This document shows, piece after piece, positions 1 through 8,881 of a stretch of 64,000 nt of DNA; position 1 is the first letter of the stretch; each line of letters begins with the position of its first letter. A program made the translations under genes and the position numbers. The stretch comes from Pseudoalteromonas sp. Scap06. GTDB lineage: Bacteria; Pseudomonadota; Gammaproteobacteria; Enterobacterales; Alteromonadaceae. The notes under the pieces were generated by a model that saw only the letters and a list, made by a program, of their open reading frames with translations, searched no databases and was not told the origin of the DNA. The stretch lies in the NCBI RefSeq assembly GCF_013394165.1, contig NZ_CP041330.1, positions 744,001-808,000 of the forward strand, written 5' to 3'.

Positions 1-103
1 GTTGGTCGGCATCATGCTGGTTGTTTTGTACTCCCCAAGTCATACTACCTAAACAGACCCTAGAAATACTAATATCACTACTGCCTAATTGACTATATTG
101 CAT
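1..103 (-). CDS. Aldo/keto reductase, Tas-like (5' end only)
   Basis: Partial gene running off the left edge; only about 34 N-terminal codons are present, starting at the ATG complementary to 101-103. The translation begins MQYSQLGSSDIS and continues with a VCLGSMTWG stretch, which is the start of the NADPH-binding (beta/alpha)8 barrel in the Tas/YajO group of aldo/keto reductases (usual Tas form LGTMTWG). It begins only 12 nt after the stop of the upstream thioesterase gene, so the two are probably cotranscribed. The substrate cannot be told from this fragment. Confidence 0.8.
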   Translation of the reverse strand, partial: MQYSQLGSSDISISRVCLGSMTWGVQNNQHDADQ

Positions 104-115
104 TACTAATCCTAA

Positions 116-547
116 TTATTTGTTTTCTGAGTTTGCTTTTAAAGCCGATAACAAAGGTTCTGTGATCGTGGCTTTTTGCCCTGTTTTAAAGTCAAACATC
201 ACCACTTTTGACATGCCAGTGGTGGTTATCGCATTTTGCGCATGGCTAAATACACTGTAATTCATTACAAAGCGGTCAGGTTTAATATCACTGATAGTAA
301 TACCTACGCTTAATGTGTCAGGAAACGTTACAGGGCGTTTGTAGCGAATATTATTTTCACTGATCACAGGGCCAGTGGCTTTAGCATTGATAGTATCAAA
401 TAAATTTAATTTATTTAAAAAATCGATTCTGGCTATTTCAAAATAACGAAGATAAACACAGTTATTAACATGCTGTAGGGCATCCATATCGCCCCACGCT
501 ACAGTAATGTCGGTATGAATAGGGTGTTGTTGTTTAAACGTTTCCAT
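116..547 (-). CDS. Acyl-CoA thioesterase, hotdog fold (YbgC/4HBT family)
   Basis: 143 aa, the normal size for a single-hotdog-domain thioesterase. The N-terminal WGDMDALQHVNN block is the 4-hydroxybenzoyl-CoA thioesterase family active-site motif, with the catalytic Asp, followed by YLRYFEIAR. Such enzymes hydrolyse acyl-CoA thioesters in the cytoplasm; the acyl group is not deducible. It is the upstream gene of a minus-strand pair with the Tas-like reductase. This is host chromosome outside the island. Confidence 0.85.
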   Translation of the reverse strand: METFKQQHPIHTDITVAWGDMDALQHVNNCVYLRYFEIARIDFLNKLNLFDTINAKATGPVISENNIRYKRPVTFPDTLSVGITISDIKPDRFVMNYSVFSHAQNAITTTGMSKVVMFDFKTGQKATITEPLLSALKANSENK

Positions 548-696
548 GTATTTATAGCTCTTGGTTTTAAAGTATTTAGATTAGCAACATGGTCGGATGA
601 GCTCAAGGGAATTATAGTTGGCAAAAATTCTAGGGCTAAAATTGTACCTCCTTGAATTCATGACTATAGTAACTATTAACACACAAGGAGATAACG

Positions 697-873
697 ATGC
701 AGAATATAATTAATTGGTTATTGGCATGCACTGTTTTTATAGCTTCGTTCACTTGTTACGCTATGGGTAATGAGGCAGGAGCGATTATTTTGATTTTACT
801 AGGCTTTTCTTTAGAAGTACTATTTTGGATGTATTGCTTTAATAAGCCCAAGAAAAATAGTCGCTCTTTTTAA
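697..873 (+). CDS. Small membrane protein, 58 aa
   Basis: Short ORF with a strong Shine-Dalgarno (AAGGAG at 685-690) seven nt before the ATG. The 58-residue product has two hydrophobic segments (about residues 5-23 and 29-47) separated by a short polar turn (MGNEAG) and a basic tail (NKPKKNSR). It therefore looks like a two-span inner-membrane protein with both ends on the same side. No family recognised. It lies between the thioesterase promoter region and dinB, outside the island. Confidence 0.6.
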   Translation: MQNIINWLLACTVFIASFTCYAMGNEAGAIILILLGFSLEVLFWMYCFNKPKKNSRSF

Positions 874-916
874 ATAACAGCAAGCTTGCTAATTAGTAGA
901 GATTCCACAATAATAA

Positions 917-932
917 CTGTATAGATAAACAG
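917..932 (+). promoter_or_regulatory. LexA (SOS) box of host dinB
   Basis: A perfect CTGT-N8-ACAG match lies 13 nt before the dinB ATG at 946, the expected position for an SOS-controlled polymerase IV gene. Because dinB is interrupted after 12 codons, the first complete gene downstream of this box is now the element's first recombinase gene (1072). Confidence 0.85.
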
Positions 933-945
933 TTGTTATTGTGTG

Positions 946-982
946 ATGAAAAAGTTTATTCATATAGACATGGACTGCTTTT
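946..982 (+). pseudogene. dinB: dinB 5' fragment (DNA polymerase IV), interrupted by island
   Basis: Reads MKKFIHIDMDCF then a stop. This is the canonical N-terminus of DinB, including the first catalytic Asp in the IHIDMD motif. Homology stops at the TTTT before 983, where the island's terminal repeat begins. The matching remainder (AAVEMRDNP onward) is at 28296-29312. Joining the two would restore a normal-length Y-family polymerase apart from about one Phe codon at the junction. Confidence 0.9.
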
Positions 983-998
983 AAACTTGAGGGTGTTA
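983..998 (+). repeat. Left terminal imperfect inverted repeat of island
   Basis: AAACTTGAGGGTGTTA directly abuts the dinB 5' fragment. It pairs with the inverted copy at 28273-28288: AAACTT identical, then a 3-4 nt divergent spacer, then GTGT shared. Likely a recombinase core-type binding site. Confidence 0.6.
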
Positions 999-1071
999 TC
1001 TGTGGGGTTTATTTGTAAGTGAACCTGTTTCTGCTAACTTTAGATAAAGAGTTATCTAAGTAAGTTAATTG

Positions 1072-2295
1072 ATGCGCAGATACAGTGATAAAAAAATAAA
1101 TAAACACTACATTTATCTAGATAGTGACAGGGTCCCTATACTCCTTCCTTGCCTATTTGCTCGCTATACAGAAGTTGTAGGTAAAAAAATAGACTTGATA
1201 AAGAGGAAAAATAGGAACTCAGATCTAATCGAAAATGTGTTTGAAGAAGTGTTTATTGGTGCAGATGCAAGTTATAAAATTTGTAATCATCTTGGGCGGT
1301 TTTTAGAGTGGGTTGATAAGTTCGAGGGTGAAGGAAATATTACTCTTAGTATACATACAGCTTTGCCCCAAGAATTAATAAATGACTATATTAATGAGTA
1401 TCTTATAACAGAATGTCGGAGTAGCGAAGCTGTTGCAAATCAGGCCGTAAACTCTCTAAAAGCTTATTACAATTGGCTACAGTATTTTTTGGACAATAAA
1501 TATAAAAATATTGGCATCAAATCTTCCCATATCTCCATCGCGAGAAGTAACTCTAAACCTAGTTTAAGTGTGAAGTATTTGTTACCTCAAACAAGGGAGC
1601 TGATTTATCAAAGTGCTAACTCTTTACTTGAAGAAATCATTTTGAGAAATGGAGGTGAGTTAGGGTGTCGTTCTAAAGAGAATCAAGGGTTTCTTCTTAA
1701 AGACTTTAATGAAAGCACTCAGAAACACAAGGGATTGCTATCTCTTTTCAAGGAGCTGAAGAAGCAGCCGCACAAAGAAGAGTTCAAATATTACCTCTCA
1801 TCACTCTATACAAAATATAGCCGCTCTAGGTTCCTGTATATACCTAGATACTTATTAGAAAAAATGGAACAGTATTTTCGTTTAGAACGACCTCTTACAG
1901 ATTCAAACCATTTATTCGTTTCAAATTCTACTAATCTGACTAGTGGAAGATGTATTTCAACAAAGTTTGGTACCGATACTTTTGCTAAGACTCGCAATAA
2001 AGTGATTAATGAAATACAAAATAATCCAGACATTTATAGATCTTATCAAGATATTGAGTTCACGAATGTTTATCATCATCTTCGGCACTCCTTTGGAACT
2101 GATATATTTTATAACTTGTGTGAGGGAGCTAATAAACATTATGAATCAATTACTACAACATCGGCTATTTATTTAACCACTGCAAACAGGCTAGGGCATA
2201 AAGTTGATGGCCAATTTTCTAATTCAGTAACAAAATCATATATTCATAGCTGCGGTCTAAAAGAGCAGCTTTTAAAGGAGTGTAGCTTTGGATGA
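1072..2295 (+). CDS. Tyrosine recombinase, SE IntA-like
   Basis: About 407 aa. The C-terminal catalytic domain shows a box-I-like Arg (GELGCRSKEN), box II HHLRHSFGTD, a downstream GH (NRLGHK) and the nucleophile Tyr in TKSYIH, so it is likely active. The N-terminal half should be the SAM-like core-binding domain. ATG at 1072 is preferred to the TTG one codon earlier; neither has a good ribosome site. It is the first gene of a tight four-gene recombination operon and overlaps the next gene. Order and sizes match intA of strand-biased circularizing integrative elements, as I recall their description. Its nearest recognisable upstream control element is the dinB LexA box. Confidence 0.8.
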   Translation: MRRYSDKKINKHYIYLDSDRVPILLPCLFARYTEVVGKKIDLIKRKNRNSDLIENVFEEVFIGADASYKICNHLGRFLEWVDKFEGEGNITLSIHTALPQELINDYINEYLITECRSSEAVANQAVNSLKAYYNWLQYFLDNKYKNIGIKSSHISIARSNSKPSLSVKYLLPQTRELIYQSANSLLEEIILRNGGELGCRSKENQGFLLKDFNESTQKHKGLLSLFKELKKQPHKEEFKYYLSSLYTKYSRSRFLYIPRYLLEKMEQYFRLERPLTDSNHLFVSNSTNLTSGRCISTKFGTDTFAKTRNKVINEIQNNPDIYRSYQDIEFTNVYHHLRHSFGTDIFYNLCEGANKHYESITTTSAIYLTTANRLGHKVDGQFSNSVTKSYIHSCGLKEQLLKECSFG

Positions 2296-4558
2296 TATGA
2301 AAAAAGTACCGAGTCATAACTCTAGCTATTATGAATCAATAGTAAGAAGGAATTTTAACTCAAATGAACCTGCAAGCTTCAGATATCCGCTCTCAGCTAC
2401 TTCGATTGTTGTGCCTGCGTTAAAAGCTTATCCAGAGAGAGTTATTACTTTTAATGTAAAAGGTGAGACATATAAGCGATTAATTTTTAAGGCGATTATC
2501 GCTTCTTATAATTATTCATTTTTAGATGAATTTGCCCCACCTTCAGCAAAGTATCGCTTCACTAGTTCAGCTCACCTTTTTGTAGAGTGGTTAAACAATA
2601 CAAACATAAAAAACCCCTATACTGTTTTAAAGGAGTACGAGTCTTATCGTTTTGATACCTTAAATAATCATGGAGGCGAAAGCGCTCTTCGAAAGCTAAG
2701 AACAGTTTTATTTTATGCTTTAGAAAGGTCAAGTGAACTGAGCTCATCTATCGAGCCTGAGCAATTACAATATCTTTTCGAAATTTATAAAACCAAAGTA
2801 AGTCCAAATTTTAATAAGAAGCAAATTTCGCTAGCTGGTTATTTTGGTGAATTAGACTGGCTTAGAAATGATGATATTGGAATTGGCAATCAACTATATC
2901 AGGTCCTTGCATCGCCAAAAATAACCATTCGTTCACTAAGAGCTACAGCGTCATCAATAATAATAGAACTCTATGAATGTAAGCTGGCTCTAAAAAGGTT
3001 TTTAGAAGTATCTGATTTCTCTTTGTTCGATTTTAATATGCTAGGCCCAAATAAGAATGTTAAATACTATAAAAAATCTTTTACGGGGCGGGCGATATTT
3101 TGCTTACTGTATAAATATCATTGTCTGAAAAAAAAAGAACCTAAACTCCGAAATGCCTTAGTACTTGTGTTATTAGCTAATACAAGTAATAAAAAGAGTT
3201 TTATAAAAGTCTTATCTGCTCTAGAAAGTGAAATAGAACTAAATCGAATTTTTATTTCAACTAAAGGGCCAAATAAAGGTCAGTTAAGTAAAACCTTTCT
3301 TTCTGAGAGCTTCTCTGTGGCTGGATCAAATAGTCCATTATTTGGGCTTAATGAATTAAAGCTACTTTGTTCTGGTACCCAGAAATTACCAATATCAGAA
3401 ATTGAAAATTTATTGTTTTCATGGTTAATGGCAAGCTTGGCGGTCCAACCATCAGATATAGGTAAGTTAAGTAAAAACTCTTTCCGTTACCTTAAAATTG
3501 GAGGCCGAGTAACCCACATTGAGTGTGAGTACTTTAAGGGAAGAGCAAATTCTATACATACAACACATTCCATATCTACAAAATTGGTAACAGGGAAGGC
3601 TATATATAGCTTTATAAATCAATGCGATGCTGGGAGTCTTGTTAAGCTGAGTTCAAACATACCAGGAGTATTTGACGGCTTTTACTCTTTATCCGGTGTT
3701 TTGTTCGAGCTTTTAAGTCTTGATTTCATTAGAGATGTAATACAGAAAACACATTTACATAGTGGAAAAATTCCTCCTGTTATTTCTGAAGTATTAATAA
3801 AGTTAATTAAAAATGGTGTTCACTCAAAAAGTAATCATCTAGTTATAACTAAAAAACCTATATCAGAACGAGAGGTGTTAGCTAGAGAGTCTGGTACGTT
3901 ATGCCATAGCGCTCTTTTTGGGCTTCAAGCTATAAAAAACTCAGCTGTTCATGCTTTTAGTGATCCATATACATTATATTATTTGACTAATAGAAATTCT
4001 CACACCAACAGAACCGAAAAAATGCATTATTTAAATGCAGATAATGAAGAATGGATAAATGATTCTGGTCGAATTACACGTAATGTGATGATTGATTTAA
4101 TAAATAATGTTTTTAATTTAGCTGAAGAACTTGATGAAAATGAAGTATCTAGATTCAATGATGAGTTTTATGAAGTTACTGAACACATATCTCGAAAAAG
4201 TCATGAAATGATTATGAGATTAAAGGTAGTGACAAATCAGCAAAAAGGAAGAATTAATGAAGTTGGTGTTTTATCCCCTGACAATAAACAAGAAACTGAA
4301 AGGTTTGATCATATTTATGTAGTTGATAGCCCCTTAACTGTTTTTAGAATGAAAAATTACCTATATGAATTTGAATCGAATTATAAAAAATTACTGAGTG
4401 TAAACCCCAGCTATTTGTATAAGACAGTAGTACCTACTGTGGAGTGGATCAGCTATGTTTTAAGTATTTTGACAAAGCATTCAGTACTCGAGGGAAGTAA
4501 TATGTTTAAAAAAATGAGGTTAAATAATGTTTCAATCAGTGTGTTTCACTCAATATAG
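2288..4558 (+). CDS. Tyrosine-recombinase-fold protein, SE Tfp-like
   Basis: 756 aa. Start TTG at 2288 is chosen because AAGGAG (2275-2280) lies seven nt before it, whereas the in-frame ATG at 2297 would be 16 nt away; the TTG start makes it overlap the preceding recombinase by 8 nt. The box-I position (SWLMASLAVQPSDIGKLS) carries Gln-Pro instead of the catalytic Arg, while a Tyr remains in the late RTEKMHYL motif. It is therefore probably a structural partner rather than a strand-cleaving recombinase. Size, order and the degenerate active site fit Tfp of the SE family. Confidence 0.7.
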   Translation: MDDMKKVPSHNSSYYESIVRRNFNSNEPASFRYPLSATSIVVPALKAYPERVITFNVKGETYKRLIFKAIIASYNYSFLDEFAPPSAKYRFTSSAHLFVEWLNNTNIKNPYTVLKEYESYRFDTLNNHGGESALRKLRTVLFYALERSSELSSSIEPEQLQYLFEIYKTKVSPNFNKKQISLAGYFGELDWLRNDDIGIGNQLYQVLASPKITIRSLRATASSIIIELYECKLALKRFLEVSDFSLFDFNMLGPNKNVKYYKKSFTGRAIFCLLYKYHCLKKKEPKLRNALVLVLLANTSNKKSFIKVLSALESEIELNRIFISTKGPNKGQLSKTFLSESFSVAGSNSPLFGLNELKLLCSGTQKLPISEIENLLFSWLMASLAVQPSDIGKLSKNSFRYLKIGGRVTHIECEYFKGRANSIHTTHSISTKLVTGKAIYSFINQCDAGSLVKLSSNIPGVFDGFYSLSGVLFELLSLDFIRDVIQKTHLHSGKIPPVISEVLIKLIKNGVHSKSNHLVITKKPISEREVLARESGTLCHSALFGLQAIKNSAVHAFSDPYTLYYLTNRNSHTNRTEKMHYLNADNEEWINDSGRITRNVMIDLINNVFNLAEELDENEVSRFNDEFYEVTEHISRKSHEMIMRLKVVTNQQKGRINEVGVLSPDNKQETERFDHIYVVDSPLTVFRMKNYLYEFESNYKKLLSVNPSYLYKTVVPTVEWISYVLSILTKHSVLEGSNMFKKMRLNNVSISVFHSI

Positions 4559-4567
4559 GGGGGGATA

Positions 4568-7333
4568 ATGCAGCCAAGTTTTAGTACATTGGAGTTAAAA
4601 AGCTTTTGGGAAACCCAAAATGAAAAGCTAATAGCTCACCCCGATTTTTTGAAATCTGAAGGAGACCTTTTTGATTCAATTCTTGTTTTCAGGAATGCCA
4701 AAGGCATAAGGCGATTGGATTTTTCAATACTTCATAAAGACCATACAAAGCTTGAGGAATCAGCTAAATTAACCTTAAAAGGTCAGTTCTACTCACTTAC
4801 ATCTGAAGAGTATGCAAAATTATTCTTTTTACATGGCTTATCTACTAATTCATCCCAAGGAGCTTTTGCAATATATCAAATGGTGATACACCTTTTTACT
4901 TTCTTAAACTTCAATGGATGTAAGAGTTTATCAGCCAGCAATATAGAAGATTTCCATACAAGCTTCTTGACCCAATCAGTGGGTGATAAAGGTTTTTTTA
5001 ATCGCTTATCAGCGCCTTCCTATAAAGGGACATATAATAATGCGAATATTATAAATATAAGAAAGAAACTGCAGTTAACAGGAATAACAGGACTGTTAAG
5101 TCATGATCTAACCCCTAAAGCATTTAGAGACTCTCTAGATGATGCTTGTAAATCACTTCTAAGTATTAGTTTTAACCAATACAAGCTGGGAGGAAGTTAC
5201 AACTTTATGGGCTTGGAAATGGGGCAATATTATATTGACTATATGAGGCAAGTTTATGAAGAAGATTATTTTTATACATTAATTTGCCATGAAGTCATAG
5301 ACACAATTGCAACCAAGTTCAAATTTAAAAATGCAGGGCATGGAACTCGAAGTTACTGGAATCGAGTGGTACTAGAGACAATTCAAGGTACATTTATACC
5401 TAATGTTCATGAAAAAGAAAGCCTTTGGCGCACTAGAGAGAAGGTGCATATAGCAACAGCAGAAGAACTCTTTAAACAATATAACTTACATATAGAAAGA
5501 GTTTTATCTTTAAGTGACAGTTGCATCAGTGCGTTGGTAAAGTCACTAGGGCTTGAAATACGATTTGATGCTGTAGAAATAATTCGCATTTTAATGCTTC
5601 AAAAGCTTTATCCTTTCCAATCCCATAAATCCCCTGCTCAAGTATGGGAGGGGTATCTTCAATCATTAGATAAGACATTTATAGATAGCAAGCGCTTATC
5701 AAATTTATTGGTTGAAGATGTTTATCAAAAGATGGCTGAAATAGTCATTGCTCGTAAGCTCAATATAAGTGCATTTAAAAAGTCATTAAGGTCTTGGGCC
5801 AGAGAGTTAATGGGTGGATCTCTTGGGAAAAATATAACTGATCTAACTGTCGAAATGGACCGCGTAACTCATGCAATGACTACATTAGTTGTTTCATGGC
5901 TAGGTTACAGAGCAAGTGAATTTGGCTTCCCTTTAACAGCAATACATGTTGAACCTAATAACGATATACTGGATAACTCTCATGTTCCCTTTAGGTTTAA
6001 GTTAAGATGGGTTGTCCCTAAAACTCATGACAAGTTAAAAGTCGAAAGAGAAATTACATCTCAATGTTATCAGATAGCAGCTCAGCTTAACCATTTATTT
6101 AAACCATCTGCCAGTGAACCCTGCTTGTATAGGTTTACAGGCGGAAACCAAAGTTTGAATACTCCAAATGAATCAGAACATATTATTGAGCATAGAGTCA
6201 AAGCGAATTGGGATGACTTTGTTCAAAGATACAAGCCATTCAAAGAGGTTACGCTCTTAGAAAAGTTATTAAGCAAACAATACCTGTCGAAAAAACAGTC
6301 AAAAGAATTAGAAGTGTTAATAAGTAAATATGATATTACAGGCTCAAAGGCGCAGAAATTATTAGAAACATATCGAGAAGTTAATAGAGATCTAACAAAG
6401 CTACAATGTAGTTCATTTGCCGGAAATAAACCCCAGAAAAGATTTAAAGAGTCGTTAATTGAGTTTAATAAAACTGGAAAAATATCAAACTTTGAACACA
6501 GTTTGGTAGTTGAAAAGTACCTTTCTGAAGAAACTAAAGAGTGGTTAAGAGCAGATCGTATTACTTTAGACCAAAAGGCAATGATGGATATCTCAAATGA
6601 ATTAAAGCAAGATGTTAGATACCCAACAGCACATTCCTTTCGTCATATTTGGGCTGAAGCGGTTTTAACTCGTTATCAAGGGGACGTAGCTGCTGTTATT
6701 AGACATCAGTTCTGTCACTTAGATGAATCCTTTTTTATGGCTTACCTTCGTAACAAAGAACCTCAATTGTTGATGAAATCAGCTCGAATTAAAGTGCTTA
6801 ATTCTATTGTAGATACATTATTAATTGATTCGGAAAAGAACGGTAAAAGCTATTTAGGTGGCTTTTCAAGGTATGTAAGTAAAGCCAAAAGCTTAACAAA
6901 GGCAGTCTCACCTAGCGAGATTCTAGAGCTTAGGGAGCGTATAGCTGGGCGGATTATTTCTATTCAGCCATCACATTTCTCGACATGTATTCCCAGAGAG
7001 GGAGCTGAGAGTCGAGCAAAGTGTGCAGAATTTGGAGATATGGCACCTCATAATGCAAAACCTGAATTTTGCTTAAACTGTTCAAATGCGGTCATTACAA
7101 GTGAAAATTTAAGAGGAATTTGGTTAACGATACAGCCTTTTGTTAAAGAAGCTTTAGATGAAAATATTCCGGGGTTTATGATAGAGCATCATATCCCCTT
7201 ATTACGTTCTGGTTATAAAAGAATAAAACAACTCGAGAATTCCAATAACCAAAACAACGTATTGAAAATTTTAAATATGATAGAAAAGGCAATCTCTAAT
7301 ATTGAACAAAATGTTTATAAAATGGAGGTTTAG
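4568..7333 (+). CDS. Large tyrosine recombinase, SE IntB-like
   Basis: 921 aa. Catalytic residues are readable: box I Arg in SWLGYRASEFGFPL (about residue 450), box II TAHSFRHIWAEA (about 695), box III-like IRHQFCH and nucleophile Tyr in FMAYLRNK (about 725). C-terminal to this is a cysteine cluster (STCIPREG..AKCAEFG..EFCLNCSNAV) that could bind a metal. Start ATG at 4568 follows a GGGGGG-rich ribosome site. Second apparently active recombinase of the four-gene operon. Confidence 0.8.
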   Translation: MQPSFSTLELKSFWETQNEKLIAHPDFLKSEGDLFDSILVFRNAKGIRRLDFSILHKDHTKLEESAKLTLKGQFYSLTSEEYAKLFFLHGLSTNSSQGAFAIYQMVIHLFTFLNFNGCKSLSASNIEDFHTSFLTQSVGDKGFFNRLSAPSYKGTYNNANIINIRKKLQLTGITGLLSHDLTPKAFRDSLDDACKSLLSISFNQYKLGGSYNFMGLEMGQYYIDYMRQVYEEDYFYTLICHEVIDTIATKFKFKNAGHGTRSYWNRVVLETIQGTFIPNVHEKESLWRTREKVHIATAEELFKQYNLHIERVLSLSDSCISALVKSLGLEIRFDAVEIIRILMLQKLYPFQSHKSPAQVWEGYLQSLDKTFIDSKRLSNLLVEDVYQKMAEIVIARKLNISAFKKSLRSWARELMGGSLGKNITDLTVEMDRVTHAMTTLVVSWLGYRASEFGFPLTAIHVEPNNDILDNSHVPFRFKLRWVVPKTHDKLKVEREITSQCYQIAAQLNHLFKPSASEPCLYRFTGGNQSLNTPNESEHIIEHRVKANWDDFVQRYKPFKEVTLLEKLLSKQYLSKKQSKELEVLISKYDITGSKAQKLLETYREVNRDLTKLQCSSFAGNKPQKRFKESLIEFNKTGKISNFEHSLVVEKYLSEETKEWLRADRITLDQKAMMDISNELKQDVRYPTAHSFRHIWAEAVLTRYQGDVAAVIRHQFCHLDESFFMAYLRNKEPQLLMKSARIKVLNSIVDTLLIDSEKNGKSYLGGFSRYVSKAKSLTKAVSPSEILELRERIAGRIISIQPSHFSTCIPREGAESRAKCAEFGDMAPHNAKPEFCLNCSNAVITSENLRGIWLTIQPFVKEALDENIPGFMIEHHIPLLRSGYKRIKQLENSNNQNNVLKILNMIEKAISNIEQNVYKMEV

Positions 7334-7885
7334 ATGTCGAATGAATTAGATGAGCTGATGACTGATGAATTTCTTTCCGGCTTAGATAGCCCAAGTAATA
7401 ATAATGAAGGATTGTTAGATAAGCCATCGTGGGTAAAAGGTGGTACTGTACATACAACATTTAAAGCTTGGAGAGCGATTTTAGATCTCCAAGCGATAAA
7501 AGAAAAAAGTATCAAAAATTATGGAAAAGTAGCTGACAGAAAAACACCGAAGTCGTTATATCAAATAAAAAAATCGGATGTAGCTGAGATAGTTGCCATA
7601 AAGTCACAAAGCTTATTTCGTACTTCGAGTTTTAGTGATGATATTAGAGATTTTTTTGATGATGTTAATTCGGAATTGCTAGAACTTTTTGAAATAGAAC
7701 AAAACAAGCAAAGATTACGAAGAAAAAGAACGGGTGTCCGAAGTAAGTGTAAACCTGATTTAGTTGATGATGTTCAGGTTTTAAGAGAAAAGGTTGAAGA
7801 GCTAGAACGTCAAACTGTTAAGGACACGTTAGACCTTATGCTACAAAGAATGCCATTAGATTTAAGAAGAAAAATGGGGATGTAG
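7334..7885 (+). CDS. Small recombination auxiliary protein, SE Srap-like
   Basis: 183 aa, highly charged and mostly helical in appearance, with a coiled-coil-like C-terminus (DVQVLREKVEELERQTVKDTL, about residues 137-157, quoted in part). Its ATG immediately follows the IntB stop codon and is preceded by GGAGG, so it is translationally linked. No catalytic motif seen. Identification rests on position as the fourth gene after two recombinases and a recombinase-fold protein, the place of the SE-associated auxiliary protein that assists circularization. Confidence 0.6.
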   Translation: MSNELDELMTDEFLSGLDSPSNNNEGLLDKPSWVKGGTVHTTFKAWRAILDLQAIKEKSIKNYGKVADRKTPKSLYQIKKSDVAEIVAIKSQSLFRTSSFSDDIRDFFDDVNSELLELFEIEQNKQRLRRKRTGVRSKCKPDLVDDVQVLREKVEELERQTVKDTLDLMLQRMPLDLRRKMGM

Positions 7886-7953
7886 TATATTAAGCCGCCG
7901 AACGATGAAAAGTGTATTATATTTGTCTTTAGTTATAGTATTAGAGTGTATCT

Positions 7954-8469
7954 ATGGAAAAAGTAGAGCTGTATAAACAAAGCTTATCGAGATTTATTTT
8001 TAGTGAACTTATTGTATTTCTTTCTCAAGTAGCCATTTTCTTCGTGGTTGCTGTCCTCACCTCTGACTTTCTAGGCAGTGAAGAAAAATTATTAGCCTTT
8101 TCAAAGCAGAAAATTAATGATGGTTCTTTTGGAGAGCTAGGGTTAACTTTTTTAGCTATTATTTTCGTAACAGGTATTTTTACTACTATCGGTAAGGTTT
8201 TTGATAATAAACAAGTTGGAGAGTTTATTGATGAAATTTTATATGAAATGCCAAAAACAATTTATGTATTTGGTTCAGCTGCTACAGGGGTTATGTTAGC
8301 AGCATCTTTATATATTCAGATGAACCCTGATGCTAATTCGGAAACTGGAGCTATAAGTTTTGCTGTATTAACATTCCTTTTCGCCATGATGATTTTTCTT
8401 TACGGATGTGCATTTAGTTATGCATTAAAGCGAAAGACTCATATAAAAAGAAAAGATCAATCTCAATAG
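7954..8469 (+). CDS. Four-span membrane protein, unknown
   Basis: 171 aa with four hydrophobic segments (about residues 14-36, 62-80, 100-122 and 132-154) and a basic tail (KRKTHIKRKDQSQ). No family recognised. It is 68 nt after the recombination operon and lies before the internal dinB stub, so it may be cargo of the left element. No strong ribosome binding site is visible. Confidence 0.6.
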   Translation: MEKVELYKQSLSRFIFSELIVFLSQVAIFFVVAVLTSDFLGSEEKLLAFSKQKINDGSFGELGLTFLAIIFVTGIFTTIGKVFDNKQVGEFIDEILYEMPKTIYVFGSAATGVMLAASLYIQMNPDANSETGAISFAVLTFLFAMMIFLYGCAFSYALKRKTHIKRKDQSQ

Positions 8470-8562
8470 CGTTACACACTAATTGGCACCTGATAAAGCT
8501 AAATATTTACAAAATTAGAAATAATACTTTAGTAATTCCAGATAGGATATGGCATTATTTCA

Positions 8563-8578
8563 CTGTTTTTATATACAG
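8563..8578 (+). promoter_or_regulatory. LexA box before internal dinB stub
   Basis: Perfect CTGT-N8-ACAG, 19 nt before the ATG of a short dinB-like reading frame. A dinB promoter has been carried inside the island. Its bases differ from the host box at 917. Confidence 0.8.
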
Positions 8579-8597
8579 TGTGTTGTCTTGAGCTACT

Positions 8598-8639
8598 ATG
8601 AGAAGAATTATTCATGTTGATATGTTATCTGATGTTTAA
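8598..8639 (+). pseudogene. Second dinB 5' stub inside the island
   Basis: Reads MRRIIHVDM then departs to LSDV and a stop. The first nine residues match the usual DinB start and differ from the host copy at 946 (MKKFIHIDM), so this is not a recent duplication of it. Together with the LexA box it is a dinB promoter plus translation start from another lineage, cut at almost the same codon as the host gene. It marks either the right end of the left element or the left junction of a second insertion. Confidence 0.7.
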
Positions 8640-8881
8640 TTTCTTGACGTTAGTGAGCGAGCGGAAAGAGCTGTAGTTACGCTGTTTGCTTTGGCATTTA
8701 ACTGAATCACACCCTTGTCAATCCTGACAAGTTTAGTGTCATGCAAAAATTCAATTATTATAGAGTGCAGAATAGCGATAAATCGTACCCACATTATAAA
8801 ATCTTGACAAACTTTTAATGTAAAATGGACTAGATACTAGAGTAAATATAATGGGTTTACTTAAAAGAAATTTTAAATAAC
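8640..8881. other. Non-coding gap between dinB stub and cargo dinB
   Basis: No convincing gene. It contains a small perfect hairpin at 8714-8731 (CTTGTCA, four-nt loop, TGACAAG) and a TTGACA at about 8803. I see no CTGT-N8-ACAG here, so the cargo dinB is apparently not under the stub's type of SOS box unless read from 8563. Confidence 0.4.

Noticed and set aside
879..890. Palindrome AGCAAGCTTGCT as terminator
   Set aside because: Self-complementary without loop or T-run; could not form an intrinsic terminator.
8714..8731. Hairpin as terminator or att site
   Set aside because: Only a 7-bp stem, no T-run and no second copy; recorded as structure only.
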